From the NCBI GenBank assembly GCA_033063855.1, contig CP093830.1:5394854-5458853 (forward strand): a stretch of DNA of 64,000 nucleotides, given 5' to 3'. The position numbers and the translations under genes were made by a program. The DNA comes from Smittia aterrima (taxonomy: Eukaryota > Arthropoda > Insecta > Diptera > Chironomidae). The notes below the pieces were generated by a model. That model did no database searches. It was given only the letters and a program-made list of their open reading frames with translations, and was not told where the DNA came from. Positions 27,101-41,816 of this stretch are shown here, piece by piece (position 1 is the first letter of the stretch; each line of letters starts with the position of its first letter).

Positions 27101-30100
27101 ATATTCGAGAGCTTAGTAATGGAGTCTCTTCGCTTTCGGATTCGACTGAGCATTTTACATTTTACATGACGTTAAATAGCTGCGCGATCGAATCTCTCTC
27201 ACTCTTGACCAAAACCTGTTCATTCAGTCTCGTCGTCAGCATTTTCTCGATTTTTGACTGAGCGAGACACTTTTAATGTAGATTTGATGCTGACGATAAT
27301 ATTTCGATATGCAGACAAATGAAAAATTTAATGTCGTTAGAAGGTCATCAGATGATTCCGTCAAACTTCACTTTGTCATCGACTTGAAGGGAAGTAAGAG
27401 ACGTCACTGGGGGAAAGTCTTTTGTTGCGATTTTGCGTCTGGAAACATAAATGAAGACAGCCTTGCTAAGCATAAATTTAATGGAATCATTTGTTGTGAT
27501 TTATGCTGTTGTTTCTTTCACAATCAGCCAATTTCTTTTATTGCGAATTATGCGCCTAAGCAAGCAAAGCTGAAGCTTCTTGATGACTCAGAGCAAACGA
27601 ATTATTTCCATAAAGCGAATCCATCAAAATTCAATAAAATTATCATAAAAAGGAGGAGAAGCCTTGAGGTTTTGTGGCAAGTAAAACAATAAACTTCTTA
27701 ATCGCTGTGACTCAGAGCGATGCTTCTGACAACTTTTACAACCTTGCATGATAATTTACTCGTGTCAGACTTTACGTTTATTGATTAAACGCAAAGCAAG
27801 TGAAGTATTTTAATAACTGGAAGTTTCGAAAACAAACTTTGATCAACATGCAACATAAACAAGCAGAGAAGGCAATTTGTTGTGCTTCCTTTGTTGGTTT
27901 TGATAACATTTTGATGGCCCATCAATAGAGAGAAATTAATTTACGAGTTGGATTTTTCTTTCTCTTCGCATTTGAGCAAGCAGAGCAAGGAGAAATGGAT
28001 TTAATGGATTTAAGCTTCGAATGAAAAATCAAATTAAATTCCGCAATAAATCCAATTTTTTATCTCATCTCATTAGCTTGGATTCTTCAACGTCGTCTTA
28101 CGAGATTTTCTTCAACAAGCATGGCAAGTCAGGCAGGCGTAAGATTCAATTACGATTCCCTGATCCGTTTCTCTCATGATTGCACATTTATGCAAATAAA
28201 ATAATTTCTTGCCGAATCGCTACAGTCTCGAGACGATTGCAGTGAATTTGCATCTCGTTCGACTCCATGCAGACTTAATTTTCGAGCTGAGCCAAAAAGG
28301 CAAAAGGTCCGTCGATGAAATGATTTGTAGCGGGCTGATTATAATTATTTAATCGACCAAGCTCCAAGTGTTTTGCTTAGGGTTTTTCTTTATCAAATGA
28401 TTCGCAGCGCTCAGCATGGCATTGCCTTTATTATGGCGAAGAAAACTATTAATTTTTATTGATCTTCAACATGCAACAGTCTCGCGATCTCCTCTCTCGT
28501 TGTTCTCATGCGTTTTTGCATTCTTCAACCTTCTCCCATTGTTTTCAAATGAAATCCCAGCTCAGCGTAGAAGGCGATAAGCAAACTTGGAGTTTTACAC
28601 TTCCGTTGAAGAATCGTTGGAAGACACGAATGGATCGAAATGATAAACACAAGTAGAGCTTACGACGAATAGAATTCTTCTATTCTCTCTCGCAGTTGTT
28701 TGCTTTATTATTTTACGCTGATTTCTCATGTAATCTCACAAACGGCACAAGAAGTTTATGCAAGCGAGTGAATTTCTTTTAATTAATCGAGCGTTCTCCG
28801 TTCAGCTGAGACATTAAAAATTTAAATTTATTCCGAAGAAGGAAATTTATAGCTTTTCGACTTTTTATCTCCGATGTTGCTTTTCCCTTTCGCTTCAAGA
28901 CTTTAGCGCTCGTTTACTCGAACTTTTTTGTTTCCGCAACAATTGTCTCAATGCCATTAAAGGTTCGCTTTACTGTTCGCTTTGAATCTTCGATGAAAGT
29001 GTCGTGAATTACATTAGAAAGAAACTACTTGAACTCACGATACTTAAAGCTTCAAGGAAAGAAGAAAAAAGTCTTCAAACTCTGTGGAATGTGAAATCTC
29101 TAAAAACCCAATTTTCCGCTCAAAGCAATTTTTCATCAAAAACAAATTAGCAACGGATGCTTGGCAGGATGCAAGGACGAAGAAAAAGGATTTCAGTGAA
29201 CAGACGCTTCACAACGTAAGAAGTTATGCAAATAATAAAATAATGTCTGCAACATGTTTCCACAACAAGAACTTCAAAAGAGAACGAAGAGTGAACGTTG
29301 ATTCGCCCTCAGGATTTATCTAATTCACATGAAGCGTTTGTCACTGAACTTCTGAGACAATTGAAAAGTTTTATTCCATTTGAATAATTTTTGAGATTTT
29401 CGTTTCAGTCTGTAAAGGAAAATCAAGAGTTTGTTAGGTCTCAAGCTCCCTATGTGGCTTTGTTGATCGATACGAACGAGACTAATTAAAATTAAATAAG
29501 ATAACGACATTTTAATGATCAGCGAATGGAAATTTATGTGTAAACGATAAACGGAATTCAACATTGAAACAGCAGAGAGCATAATAGTTTTGTCGCCCAT
29601 AAAACGAAACGAAAATATGGAAATTGTTTGTTTTCCTTGTCGAGTGCAAGCGAAGGTTGTAAAAATAACAATAAAATCATTTTGTATGCAAATTATGAAA
29701 TGCTGTGATCACAAAAAACATTTCTGAATAATCGGAGCGTTTGAATGCCGCGAGAATCCCGTTGTGGGTGAAGGAAACGAGAAGAAAACAACACGAAATT
29801 CGATTAAGCTCACAGTTTGGTTGCTTCCCTTTCGCTGTAACGTGTGACGATGAGAATGAATGATTTGAGCAGCTCCACGCACTTGGGAATTTAGAAATTA
29901 AACGCTCGCAGTTGTTGAACAAGAAGTCGAAAGTGAAAAATGATTTGTCTGAAGCTTGAACTCGATTTTTGAATATTTTGATTATTTCTCTTCATCTTCG
30001 AATCACGTGGAGTTCACTCAGACGCCACTCGCGAGTTGATAAGAATCTCTCAGGACATTCTCGAGTTGAATGATCAAACTCTTCTGCATACTCGAAAGAG

Positions 30101-31944
30101 TCGAAAACTTTTTCGTCTTAACTGCGTCATAAAAATCCAATTTGAACACTTTTCATCCGACGATGCCATTAGAGTCGCTCGAGAATGTTTTCAATTAGGA
30201 GCCATTAGTTGATCATCTCACTGATGACCACAATTAGTGAAACCGTCGGAGATCTTTTCGTTCTGATCTCTTCTCCTTTTCAACGAGTCGTGTTGAGAGA
30301 ATGAAATTAGAAATTCCGATATCGCTCCGCGTGAATTTGTTTTAAAGGTGAAAGAAGTTTCGTGAGTAGATTTATCGCTCTGCGATATTAAGCAAACATC
30401 TCATCATGCATCGAGGTTCATCCGCTGGAATGGCCACGTAAATTATGATTTTATGTAAAAATCGAGTCGTAAATCAGAAAACACTTTGACCATCATCCGA
30501 CGATCTCGTTTCTTATGCAAATCGACGCTTTCAGACTTCAAGTCATCAGTTAAATTGACTCAGACTTGAGAGAGTCGCAAAGACTCATCACCCACAAAGC
30601 TTTCATTATGATTGAAGTCACGGCAAAGATATCGCTTCGTGATCTGAAAGTCAATGAAGCCGACAACGCGAAATTCATTCAATAAATCGCAATCACAATC
30701 GCAACGCATCGAATGATTGAATTCCGGAAATTCTCGTTCAATTTGATACGAACGTCGATGACTCAGTTCCATTAAATTTTTATTAAAGTCGATTGACACG
30801 AGTGGATTGAAGAGTTTTCCTTTTTCTATTAACCGGAAACTGAGTCGAGAGTGAAGTGCGTCGATCTCCAATGTCAACGAGAAGAAACCACAGAGTTCAA
30901 CCCTCGAACGAGTCAAAATTGATTTATAATTTGATTTTTGCCGAAAAAATGTTTTTTTTTGCTTCCACGCATTGTCAGTGTTTGATTAAATGGAAAGTGT
31001 CTTGTTCGAGTGGAGTGAGGGCAATTGAATGTTATCAACTTGAGTCAAACTGATTGGCGATAATTGCGTTTGTCATTGCTCGTCAGTGTTCTCTGCTCGT
31101 GGAAGCAGAGAAAGTCGCAAATCATTGAAACAATTTTATTTCGGTCAGATTATGATGTCGTGGGCAAACAGAGAGAGCAAAGCCGCTGCTTCATAAATTG
31201 ATTTATGTTCTCCGATTTAATCCAAAAGATGATCTTCTTGTTTCTCTTTTGATAAAAATATTCTTCGACCAGATCACGACGACGATCGCAAAGAATGAGA
31301 AGACGAAACGAATTCATAGGCCGACAACGATTGAGATCGATAATTTTCTTATTATTTTATTGGGCATTTAATCAAACACTTTCAGGCCTCGAATAGGTTT
31401 CAAGCATTCAACGAACAACGAAAAAACCAAAAATCATTTACGAACAATAAAAATGTTGAAGAATCACCGGTTCCAACGAGAAAAGACGAACGAGAGTCCC
31501 CGAGTGGATGATTTGAATATTTTTTCCATTCTTTCGATTCTTTCGGCTTCGAATATTTGTTTCTTGTGAGTCTGTTCAATTCTTTTGTTTCGCTTCTTCT
31601 CTCTCTCACGTCGTTTTGAATAATGAAATGATACGAAGGAGATTTATGGTGCGGGCCATCGAAGCAGATTTTCTGTGGAATTCTTTTCGCTTTCTATGAA
31701 ACCTTCAAATTATGATTCAATCGCATGAAGGTCTCTCGGCCACTTCGCAACACCTTTCGGCGAAGATTGGAGATCTCAAGTGACGAAAGTCGAGGTATCT
31801 GCTGGTTCCACCTTTGCTCTGAAAGGTGTTGGCGATGTGGGCGAAAGACGATGAGAACGAGAGTCAGAAGTCATGCAGCGATGTAATTACAACGACTCTT
31901 TATTGTTTTAGACTTCGATCTAAGATTTCCGCTGACTTCCTCGC

Positions 31945-31959
31945 GTGTGTGTGTGTGTG
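31945..31959. repeat. (GT)7 microsatellite
   Basis: A short GT dinucleotide tract. A simple repeat only. Confidence 0.8.
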
Positions 31960-34900
31960 CCGTCACTTCAATGGGAATTTAATGGCATGCAAGGTTGGAT
32001 GCAGAATCGTTCAGTAATTGATATTTTTCCAGCGAAATTCGCCTTCGAGAAAGAGTCACAAGTGGTGGTGGCGATAATCTAAGCGAGCGAAGCCAATTCT
32101 CGTTCTTATTCCTTTTCCGTTTCGATTTTCGCCATCATTAATCGCTTTCATTTAAAATTCAGGCTGAAACGAAGAGGAAAAAAATCGCGCGAGAAGAGAA
32201 ATAAATAAATTTATTGTTTCACAATAACCCGAAAGTGATTTTTCTGAGTTGATACACTCGCTGAATGGAATCGCAAAAGAGTTCGCAGCGAAGAATGAAA
32301 GAGTTCTTTAACAGAGCGAACAAAAAGACAATTTATTACCGCACATTGTTTTGTTTCAACAGAAGAGGAGACTGAAGCAGGCGAACGTCGATCTGAGTTG
32401 CGTTATTGATTTCTCCGTCCGTTGGTGTTTATCTTAACTGCTCTGCTTTGCTTTCTTCTCAGCCTCTCTGACTTTCAAGTTCTTCAGCAAAATACGACGC
32501 GCCAAAGTCGTTTCGCTGTTGAAAATAGAGACTTCGAGAGCTGTGAAGAATTTATTGACGCGTCGAAGTTGCTTTTTCTTCTCATCTCTTAATGTTCGCG
32601 TTGCTTATTGATTCAAGAGTGGTTTTGGAAGTTGCGACTTGCGATTTCATGCCTCAACTTCATAATGAACGCTGCTGATCGTTCTCAGAACCTTTTCATG
32701 GATGGATGCTTAATGGATTCTTCTCCTCTCGAACTCCATGAGTAATTGTGATTTAATTCTTAATGCGAACGCGCATTTAGTGGATGAGCGTAATGAATAG
32801 AAGTGTCTTGAGGTTGAAGGCTGAGAAGATTTCTTTGGAATGATTATGGGTGTACGTTCTCGAAGTCATTCATTAACAAGCATGAAATTGAGGCTCAAAG
32901 CAATCAGAGAACGTACGAGGTGTGTCGTGTTTCGATTTCTATTCAAAGATATTTCCTTTCCTCGATTAGAACTTCTCCGGAATCTCAGCTCAGCTCAACC
33001 GGTAATCGAGCGATTCACAAAAAGCTTCGCGGCTAATGAAGTTAATGAAGTCAAATCCAATTGCCACGAAGATTTACTTCGTCGTTGACTCGGTTTTCAG
33101 CTTATCACAGCAGGAGAAGTGAATTAAAAGCCAATTAAAGCGATCAGTTCGTTTCATTCATCAATCGAAGTCGCTGATAATCCACAATTTATTCCGCCAG
33201 CGCTCAATTAATTGACCAAACAATGGATCTTTAGCTAAAGCTTCCGACGATATCAAATTCATTTCCATTCGATTTCTTTCTCTTGCACTCACTCGAACGT
33301 TCTTCCATTCGCTTCACGCCGATTTCAATTTCGATGGCGACAAGATTTATGATTTTATTGTGATCTTCAGCATTAAAAGCGAATCGCTTCCCTTGCACCT
33401 TAAATCCATTTGTTATCATCTTCTTTGCTTTGCGGCGAATTAATTCAAATGTCGTTCTAGGGCGTGCGGCCCTTTTGTGGACTTCAAATTCGAGTATGAT
33501 CGCCCATTCAACTTCTTCTTCACATTTTTAAAGTTCACTGGTCCATAAGTGGGAACAGAAACATTAAAATCGAAGTTTCGAGGCATGTGATCATTTGTTG
33601 TTATGCGTCAAATACTTTGACATAATTTACGATCTCCTGCTGTAAATAAAAGCAACGTGAAGCCTTTAGACTCTCTCGAAAAAGAAAGAGCAAGAGACTC
33701 ATACATCACAATCTTTCAAAATTCATCTAATTGCCAACTCGTGTAATGTTCAACTCAAAGATGATCACAAAATAGTTGTCGAGATAACTGAAATAATTCT
33801 TTTTCTTTCTAGCTTCTCCTCCTAGCGCTACAGCTATCGCAATGTATCATTCCATTGTTCTCTAATTGAATGTTTTCTTTCCTTCTTCGACTTCCCATTT
33901 ATCGATAGACCAAAGTGGAAAGAGACAAAATTTTAATTTTCCTTGTAAGCATTTTCATGAGACATAATTTATCTTTCTTTATTCGCTCGGATGTCGAATC
34001 GATTCACGCACCCTCGGTTGTCTGAACTAAAGTTGTGACTCAATCTCCAACTCGCTTATGAAAAATGTTTTATCGCTTTTATGGCTCAGTTTCTTGATTT
34101 CGCTTGAATTATTCATCGGACCAACGAGAAATGTTGTGCACAGCATTTGCTGTTGTCAGTCACTCGCAAAAGTGAAAGAATGCTGTGAGACTAATTGATA
34201 TTCACTCGGTGATGTTTTTACCTGAACCTGCAACTATTAAATTAACTTTTGAGCCTTTGTTCCTCTTTGCTTGCTACTTTAATTAAATTTTAATCTATCC
34301 ACAACATTCGAGAGAGACTACACCTGCTCATAACTCTATCTATGTAATCACATCATCCTTTACTTTGCTTTATTTCATTAAATTCCTCTCACATGCTTTA
34401 ACCGTCCATTGAGTTGTTGCGATCATGTCGAACAACAGTTTAATCGTTCGATAAATTTAATTATTCCAATTTATTTGCTGCTCGTCTTTTCGCAGAATTT
34501 CGTCTCATTTCGTTTCGGCAATCGGTCGAACGGCGTGTAATTAACTTCATTAACGATGTCGTGATGGTAAAGGCTGTTTTTGGGGTTTTTAGTTTCTCTT
34601 CGTCTCTTGAAAAGATCAAACACGAAAGCATCTGACGATAATCAGCGCTGAGCAGAAATTAAAAGCGTTAACATGCTCTTATGTAAATTAATAAAATGCG
34701 ACCACCTTTTTTATGTTTCGAGACTCGTCGAGAGCTCCAAATGTGTTAAAGCGAAACCCTCGCTTAATTATGTGATGCGCTTCATCTGCTCGTGTGTGCC
34801 TTGTTAACACATTTCTCCCGAAAATATCAAATTCTGTTCTCATTTCCAATGAAGTCGAGAGTCACAAAAGTTGAAACGAAAACGAGAGTTGTGGACGACA

Positions 34901-37270
34901 GGGAAAGCAAAACAATAATCGCATCGTCTTACAGATGATTTGCCCGACAAAATATTCATTTCGCTTAATGGGACAATTCAGATTTTTCCTTCTCTCGACA
35001 AAAGTCGTCGCAGATTTTCGTTCAAGTGTTTCGAGAAGAAATTAAAGTCGAGTCTCATGTTTCACGGAAACTTTTGGTTTTTTGCATTTTTGTTCGTCTG
35101 AAAATGCTGGCGATGAAATTAATGAAGACACTCGACATGTTTCATGTTTTTCTATGACTTCAGAAGCAGTTTAAGTCGTTTGAACCTAACTGAACCTGGA
35201 AGTTCCCATTTGAAGTCGAATTAATGGCAAAATGTGCTCAGCAAAGAATTCTTTGCAAATCTTTCGTTTAATTTATCGTCGCGAAACAAATGTGCGACAA
35301 TCGCTGCAAGTTATTTGACCAAAAAGTTCATCTCCACTTCAAAAGAAAAGACTTGAAGAATTATTATTAGACTCATTGCGACATCACGCGAAAGCTGACA
35401 ACTTCTGCTTTTGATGTTCGTCGACTCTGTCGTTCAACCTCGAGACATAATGGAAATGTTTAGTTCAAGACTTGAGCGAAATTAATCTCGACAGCCAACA
35501 CTGAAAAATTCTTCAATTTCCCTTCGAGCAATGAAAATTAAACAATGAAATAATTAACAGCCAACGTGAATCTCCTTCAGTCCATTAGACCCAAACTTAT
35601 TCAAATTCTTTTCGGTCGAAGAGATTTAATTGCATTCGCTTTCATCCTCATTTAAAATTCCACACAGCAAGCATAACTCAAGTGCACCATCGAGAACATT
35701 TCTTCGGATCACGACGACAAGATTCTCTCGCCTCTTCCTGCCACTGAACTTGCTCTCGAGTGTTTTTCTTCTCCCGCTTTTTGTGTGATTTTGAATTGAC
35801 AAATGCACTTGGAATATTAAAATGAATTATTATTAAGCTTCTACTGAAGAAGTTTGTCTTGAGAGAATTTTAAACTCTCCGAGGAATTTGATAAAAAGAT
35901 TCTTTAAATTCCATCTCATTTCAAATTATTTCAAATATTTCAATTGCAATCTTAAGCTCATTGCAAAGTTTTTGATTCTACTTACATTCAGTGAGAACTC
36001 TTTTGCGTTGCGATGCTTCAATATTTCACACAAAAGCTCAAGAGCTCGCTGGAAAAATAGATAAATGTCGTGAAGACTCAAAAGCAAATAAATTTCGTCT
36101 CTAGCTTAAAACTTGTTTTTAATGCTGACAGCTTGAAAAATATAAATAATTGAAATAAATTTATCAAAGCGCAAGAGAGAAAAACTTTTTCTCATACACT
36201 GTGCCGTTGTTATTAATTCAGAGTATTTAATCATACAAAAGATTTGTCTCTCTCGCTTTTCGCTCGCAACCAAATATCTAAATGATTTCAAAACAACTGT
36301 GCTGAAAAGACCGAAAAATAAACATGATCAGAGGAGCCTGCCAGACATGAGACTTAAGTGAGATGAAATGAAAATATTCATCATCCGTCTACACTCGACA
36401 CACAATTTTCAGTATTTTTAGAATCACAGAAATGAGTTCTCGATATGAGCATAAATATATTCGGCAGCAGTTGGCAGAAGGAGTCTGGTGGGAGTTCGTC
36501 AACTCAATCACGTTAAATTGAATTCACTGGAAATGCTTTGAATCTTTTCTATTTAAATGCTTAGACATTGAGGAAATGTAAAATTAATGTCAAGCATTGG
36601 TATGCAAGACTTAAATGTTAAATCAGCTTTCCCATGTGAATAAATTTGTCTATAACAGGATCGAGATTGGTTAGGGAGATTTTTTTTCTCAAGAGTTGAC
36701 TCAACTTTTAAATGAACCTTTGAAAAGTAAAAACAAATATTTTCCTTTTATCGCGAAGAATGTTGCGATACCTGAAAAGTTAAACAAAATTATTCATTCT
36801 ATCGTGAAAATTGAAAAGACGATGAAAAATCGTTTTGCGAAATATAAAAAGTCTTGAACAGCAAACTCAAAATTATTTATGTTTCTTCATCTCCCTCTCT
36901 CTTTAAAGTTCATACATCATGCTAATAGGATTATGTAAACTGGCTGTAAGCTGATATACGGCAGAAACAATAAGCTAAGACAAGGAAATTTAATACAGAC
37001 GCCGTCAAGCACACATTGCGGATGAATTTAAACTGCAGTTTGAATTAAGTTATTGCTTGTTGAATATTTTACGCGGACCTTGAATGATCTCTTGGTAGAT
37101 TAAAAACGTTTTCGTGATATTTATGTTTCCTGAAAATAAATAAATCGCAAATGCACATCATTGGACTTTTCATACTTTTATCTCGTTTAAGTTTTATTGT
37201 TTCAATTGGTTTTGCATGTTTATAATCTCATTAATGACTTTAAACATAAAAAATAAGTTTTCGTACTTTA

Positions 37271-37285
37271 TTCTTCTTCTTCTTC
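37271..37285. repeat. (TTC)5 microsatellite
   Basis: Five TTC units, continued by an interrupted pyrimidine tract. A simple repeat only. Confidence 0.75.
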
Positions 37286-38494
37286 TCCTTCTTTTAGTTA
37301 TTTTCATACGAAATATTATCAAAAAGGTTTGTAAATACGTTCTTGTTCGTTACATTTACAAATGTTTAGCATATTTTCAAAAATTATGAAAATTTTAATT
37401 GAATCGTTAACGAAATAATTTTTGTTTTAGAAAAAAATGCGAAGCTCAATCTTGGGAAAAATTAGTGAGACGAGAGAATTCGTTCACTCAGTTCAATGAA
37501 CTTTAGGCTTGACTTTCAAGTGAAATTCCAGTTATGACTTGTCTCACGAACTTTTCCCTCGAAATATTTTTGTTGTTTACGATCTTATTTGTCTCTCGCC
37601 GATTGAAGAAGTTGAAAAACAAGCAAGAAAAATTAAAAGTTATTATTTACACGAAGAAATTAATTAAACTTAATAAACGTAAAAGCGAGGAAGGAAGCGA
37701 GTGAGAGGAAAAAGAATCTCGCGAAATATTTACATTTCGAGTGAAAATTATAATTGGAAAAGTTTGTTTCTTTCGGGTCCTTTGAGATGGGAATTAATTA
37801 CATTTTAATTATTGCTTATTACATAGAAGACCTTCACGCCTTTTCGCATCGCTTTGCACTTCTCCGAACTCACTTTCCTTCAAATCCACTTTCTTACTGT
37901 AAACATTTAAGGGATCTTACACTGATTAGAATTTTCTCTTTAAACTTTTGCGTCGACTGCAACGAAAATAAAGTTTTTTTTTGCTGTTCGCTTGCATTAA
38001 GTTTGCATTGCTTAATGAAGTCTTCGTGAGTGAGAGAAAAAGGAAAATCCATTAGTACGGAAATCTTTTGTCTGCATAAAATTTTCTTCATCGTTAAACG
38101 TAAAAAGGAAAACCATTTTCATTAAATTTCAATTTGTGGATCTGCTCGCTGAGCGACGAAGAGCGTTGAACTCTGTTCGAGCCGAGCGCATCAAACTGTT
38201 TCTTCATCGCGCGCTCTCATTAGTGCTTCACACTTTTTGGTGTTAGAATCATCCTCAAGTCGAAAGAATGGAAAAGAGAGATGAGCATCGATAACAAATT
38301 AACGCTATCTATTTGTACAATCAATAAATTAGCCCGTAACGAACAAACGAAAGACTTCTCATATTTTTTTACACAAAATTAATTTACAAATCAAAGTTCT
38401 TCCTGTCTCACTTCAAAGTCAATTTTCTCCCAGATAATTTTCCGGTTTATATAAAATCGTAACGTTGAACATTATTGGCCAAATATTGTTTAAG

Positions 38495-41400
38495 TCATAC
38501 GTAGACAATGTGCGGCTTTATGTTGTTTTGCAAGCTTTTCTTGCTGCCGCCGTTGGTTCCAAAAAGCGTGGTGGCCGTTGTGGGTGTCTTCGTAAGCGGT
38601 AGCGTCGATTGGATGTTAATCTTATGATTCAAACTGTTGAGATAATTATCATCGAAGTTCTCGTAATGATCCTCCTCAACGTTGCTCTCTTCGTCGTCAG
38701 GATGATTGCTGTAGATTTGCTCGTTTGGTAGCTCGAGTGTATCGTCATCTTGATCACGCGGCAGAGAATTCGTGTGGTTATAGTTGTTGAGAATGTGAAT
38801 GTTATTCGACTGGAGTTTTTTTAATGGAGACGACGAAGTGATTGTGGGTGTTGCGGACGCTTTAAGTGTCTGATGACTGTTTAAAGTTGGATATTGCTGC
38901 GGTGCCCCGCCATTTTCCCACTTTTTCAACGAACGATATTCGTTCGGTTTAATCAGCGACGTTTGGTGTTGAAAATATTGATTTTGGTTCGGATGAATTG
39001 GTTGAATCGTGTGGTGATTCATTTGATATTGTTGTTGAATCTGCTGTTGCTTTTGTTGATGCTGCATCTGCTGTTCGGCGAGATAACGTTCCAGCTCGTA
39101 CTTGTCAATTTTCTGCGGAATAATGAGATCACCAATATTTTGTCGTTCGCTGGTCAAATATTTTTGTTGTCTACGCTTCAGTTGCGCTGTTCGCGAGCAC
39201 TTGATGACAACGAGAATGCTGATGCAGATAATCGCAATGAATATGACGGTGAGAATTACACTAATTATCGTCACGATGTGTGTAGGGCACTTGATATCCG
39301 CTTCTGACATTTCCATTAGTTTTTTGCGGATGACTTTGACGTTGTTGTCGTCTCCCTTTATAACAATATCACAACCGATATTGTTTCGATCGATAATCAT
39401 GAACTCGCTCGATCCGTCTGCACTTTTGTCTGACGATGCTGTAACCGACGATGATTTAATTAACTGCCACAGCCAGATCAGCGAGCAATTACAGACAAAC
39501 GGATTGTCAGACAAGGACAGCTTTTTCAGTTGATCCAATGGCAATTGAATGGCGTCCAGTTGATAGAGTTTGTTATTCTTAATCGACAATTCGATTAAAT
39601 TCAAATTGCCGTGAAAAAGGTGACCGGGCAAGTCTGAGAATACCTCATTGTCGTTCATTGAGAGGATTTGTAGATTTACGTTGTCGATGAAAGCTCTGCA
39701 AAGAATAAAGAATGAAGATTATTAATTAAAAATCCATCAACACCAAAAAGGCTGCAAGCGAGAGCAATTCAAATTTTCACTTCTCGTACGTTCCAAGTGA
39801 ACGAGAGATTATCGCGAAATGATTCTTCTTAATTGACTTTTAATAAATTCATTTTCGATTACATTGGATGATGGTCAGCAACGACAGTGAAAGGGACTTG
39901 GGAGAGGCGAGAGAAGAGATAATGATGATTGTGACGATTGACCCTCGTTTAGAAAGTTTGCCTGGGAATGTCTAAAGCATCGATGCTAGAAGGCATTGGA
40001 AACTCATTACCGAGAAAAGGGAGAAGCAAAAAAAACCTTTTCCTCTTCACACGAGCCCGTTAGAGCAACGGTGATAATTGTAATTTGAATGGAAGTGATG
40101 GCAACGACTTCTCCTCTCTGACTCCATCACTTTTACAAACCATAACGAAATGACGTCGTCATTAACGAATGATTCCAGTTCTAGGGAAAGAAGTTACACC
40201 CATTAGGAGCGCACAAACATATTTTCTCATTTCCCAATGGCTTTTGAAACGATATTACGACAGCTTTTATTGCCTCACTTTGATTATTACATTTTAATAT
40301 TGCTTTTAATGTTTGCTTCGTTCTCATCACACTCATTTATCGTTGGGAAGAGTGAGCGGTTTCGTCTTTTGAACCCTCAAAAATCAACCAAAAAAATTAT
40401 TTTCCAAAAAATATTTTTGTAATTAACATCAAGCGGCGTTTATGCGTCCATCCATTCATCAAATAAAAAGGGCGAGAGGGGTCGTAAACGATATCAGTCA
40501 GTCCGAAGTAGAACATAACATTTCCACCCTCACATGGCTTTAAATTCAATCAATAGTAAAAGGCATCGTAATAACAAACTCACCTTGAATCGATTTTTGT
40601 TAGCTTGCCAAGGCGATCCATGCGAAGCTCGCGCAACTGAAACAGATTTAAGAACGAAACCGGTGACAGCGCTTGGATGAAGTTTCCGCTAAGTGAAAGG
40701 TGCGTTAAATTGGATAACTTTGATAGCTGTTCCGTTGGCACACTCTGTGAAAAGAGAGAAAGCATTGCGTAATTAATGATCGAGCTCGAGGCTTCCAAAA
40801 AGATGTTTAATGATCTACGAATCATTAGGAATTGTAATTGTGGAACAATAAAGGCATTAATTTAATTAAAACTTAATGATTCGTTTTATAAGAGAGAGAA
40901 CTGTTGCGCTTCGCAATCGATTCATTTATTCAGCGTGGAAATGATATTGCAGTTGAAATATATTAAATTGACGTGAACTCACCGTTAAATTATTATCCGA
41001 TAAGTCTAAGTACTGAAGTTGCACAAGCCCATCGAATGCAAGCACATCGATTCCATTTATGAGATTACCATTCAAATGAAGAGTTTGTAATTGGCTCATA
41101 AGTTGAAAACTATTGTTCTCAATCTGTTTAATAAGATTTCCCGACAAGTCCAATCGTCGAAGTTTCCGTAAGTACTCAAAGTTATCACTGTAGGGAACGC
41201 TGAGGAGTTGATTGCTGGTGAACAGCAATGTCTCAAGGCTCAACAGGTTCTGGAACACGCCGCTGTCGACGCTGATGACGGAGTTGTTGGTGAGGTCGAG
41301 GAATGACAGACGCGTGAGGTCACTGAACGCCTGCGGATCCATTTCACTTATTTGATTATAGCTTAAGTCTAGCACTTCCAATTGACGCATTCCCTTGAAC

Positions 41401-41816
41401 GTGTCCTTGGACAGTGACTTGATCACATTTTTCTGCAAGTAAAGCTTACGCAGCTTCTCTTGCGCGACGAAATTTTTTGCACCTAACGATTCTATCGCAT
41501 TCCGTGAGATGTCGAGCGTCTCCAATTGGTAGTAAAACGACAGCGTGAAGTGAACTGCAGCAATTTTGTTATCAGTTAGATTTATGTGCTTCACATTTGG
41601 ATTGAGTTGAATGGGCACAACGTCCAAGCCTGCATCGATACACTTGGCCTTTAAATTATTCGCATCGCCATCGCAGATGCATTTTGATGGACAAAAACCG
41701 TTGGCCGTTGTCGCGAGTACGATGACAAGCAACAGTAGCAGAAGCTGTCGAGCATGTGACGACGATTGTCGGATTAACGATGAGTTCTGTGTGTTTCCTA
41801 AAGCTACTGATCCCAT
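38495..41816 (-). CDS. Leucine-rich-repeat single-pass transmembrane protein
   Basis: Three exons on the minus strand are seen: 41816-40983, 40744-40584 and 39695-38495. All donors are GTGAGT except intron 2's equally strong GTGAGT after AAG, and acceptors are CAG. The exons sum to 2196 nt, giving 731 aa, and an in-frame TAA lies just upstream of the ATG. Residues 25-38 are the core of a signal peptide. Cys42, 46, 48 and 59 form an LRRNT cap. About 13-14 LRRs with LxxLxLxxN cores follow, and both splice junctions fall inside LRRs and restore the consensus exactly. Cys400, 402, 440 and 468 form an LRRCT cap. Residues 472-496 are a transmembrane helix. The 235-residue cytoplasmic tail has a Gln/His-rich stretch (about 539-579), an acidic stretch (about 647-679) and ends in HIVYV, a possible class II PDZ ligand. 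The architecture fits insect neuronal or cell-adhesion LRR receptors, where extracellular LRRs bind partners on other cells. I do not recognise the exact orthologue. Confidence 0.93.
40584..40744 (-). other. Middle exon of the LRR gene
   Basis: This 161-nt exon encodes about two LRRs (residues 279-331). It is listed separately because it is short and joins a phase 0 intron (40745-40982) to a phase 2 intron (39696-40583). Skipping it would shift the frame, so it should be constitutive. Confidence 0.9.

Larger units (their letters stand above)
16027..38494. other. Gene-free stretch between lipase and LRR gene
   Basis: About 22 kb in which no supported gene is seen. Frames up to 146 codons exist (26193-26633 +, 21724-22161 -, 27309-27692 +) but have no recognisable domain, and a few of that length are expected by chance. 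Visible elements are a diverged direct repeat at 19801-19850 and 20080-20129, a palindromic motif at 21138-21158 that recurs at 44530-44550, a (GT)n tract at 31945-31959, and (TTC)5 at 37271-37285. The right end should hold the 3' UTR of the minus-strand LRR gene. No canonical AATAAA is seen on the minus strand within about 390 nt of its stop. The nearest ATTAAA variant I see is at 37804-37809. Confidence 0.55.

Noticed and set aside
27309..27692. 127-codon ATG-started frame with several cysteines
   Set aside because: About one frame of this size is expected by chance in the window. The cysteines (FCCDF, CCDLCCCFF) do not form a known spacing. No supporting signals.
38894..39533. Plus-strand open frames of 137 and 143 codons
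   Set aside because: They lie antisense to the last LRR exon. Their leucine-rich stretch is the mirror of the Gln codons of the tail.
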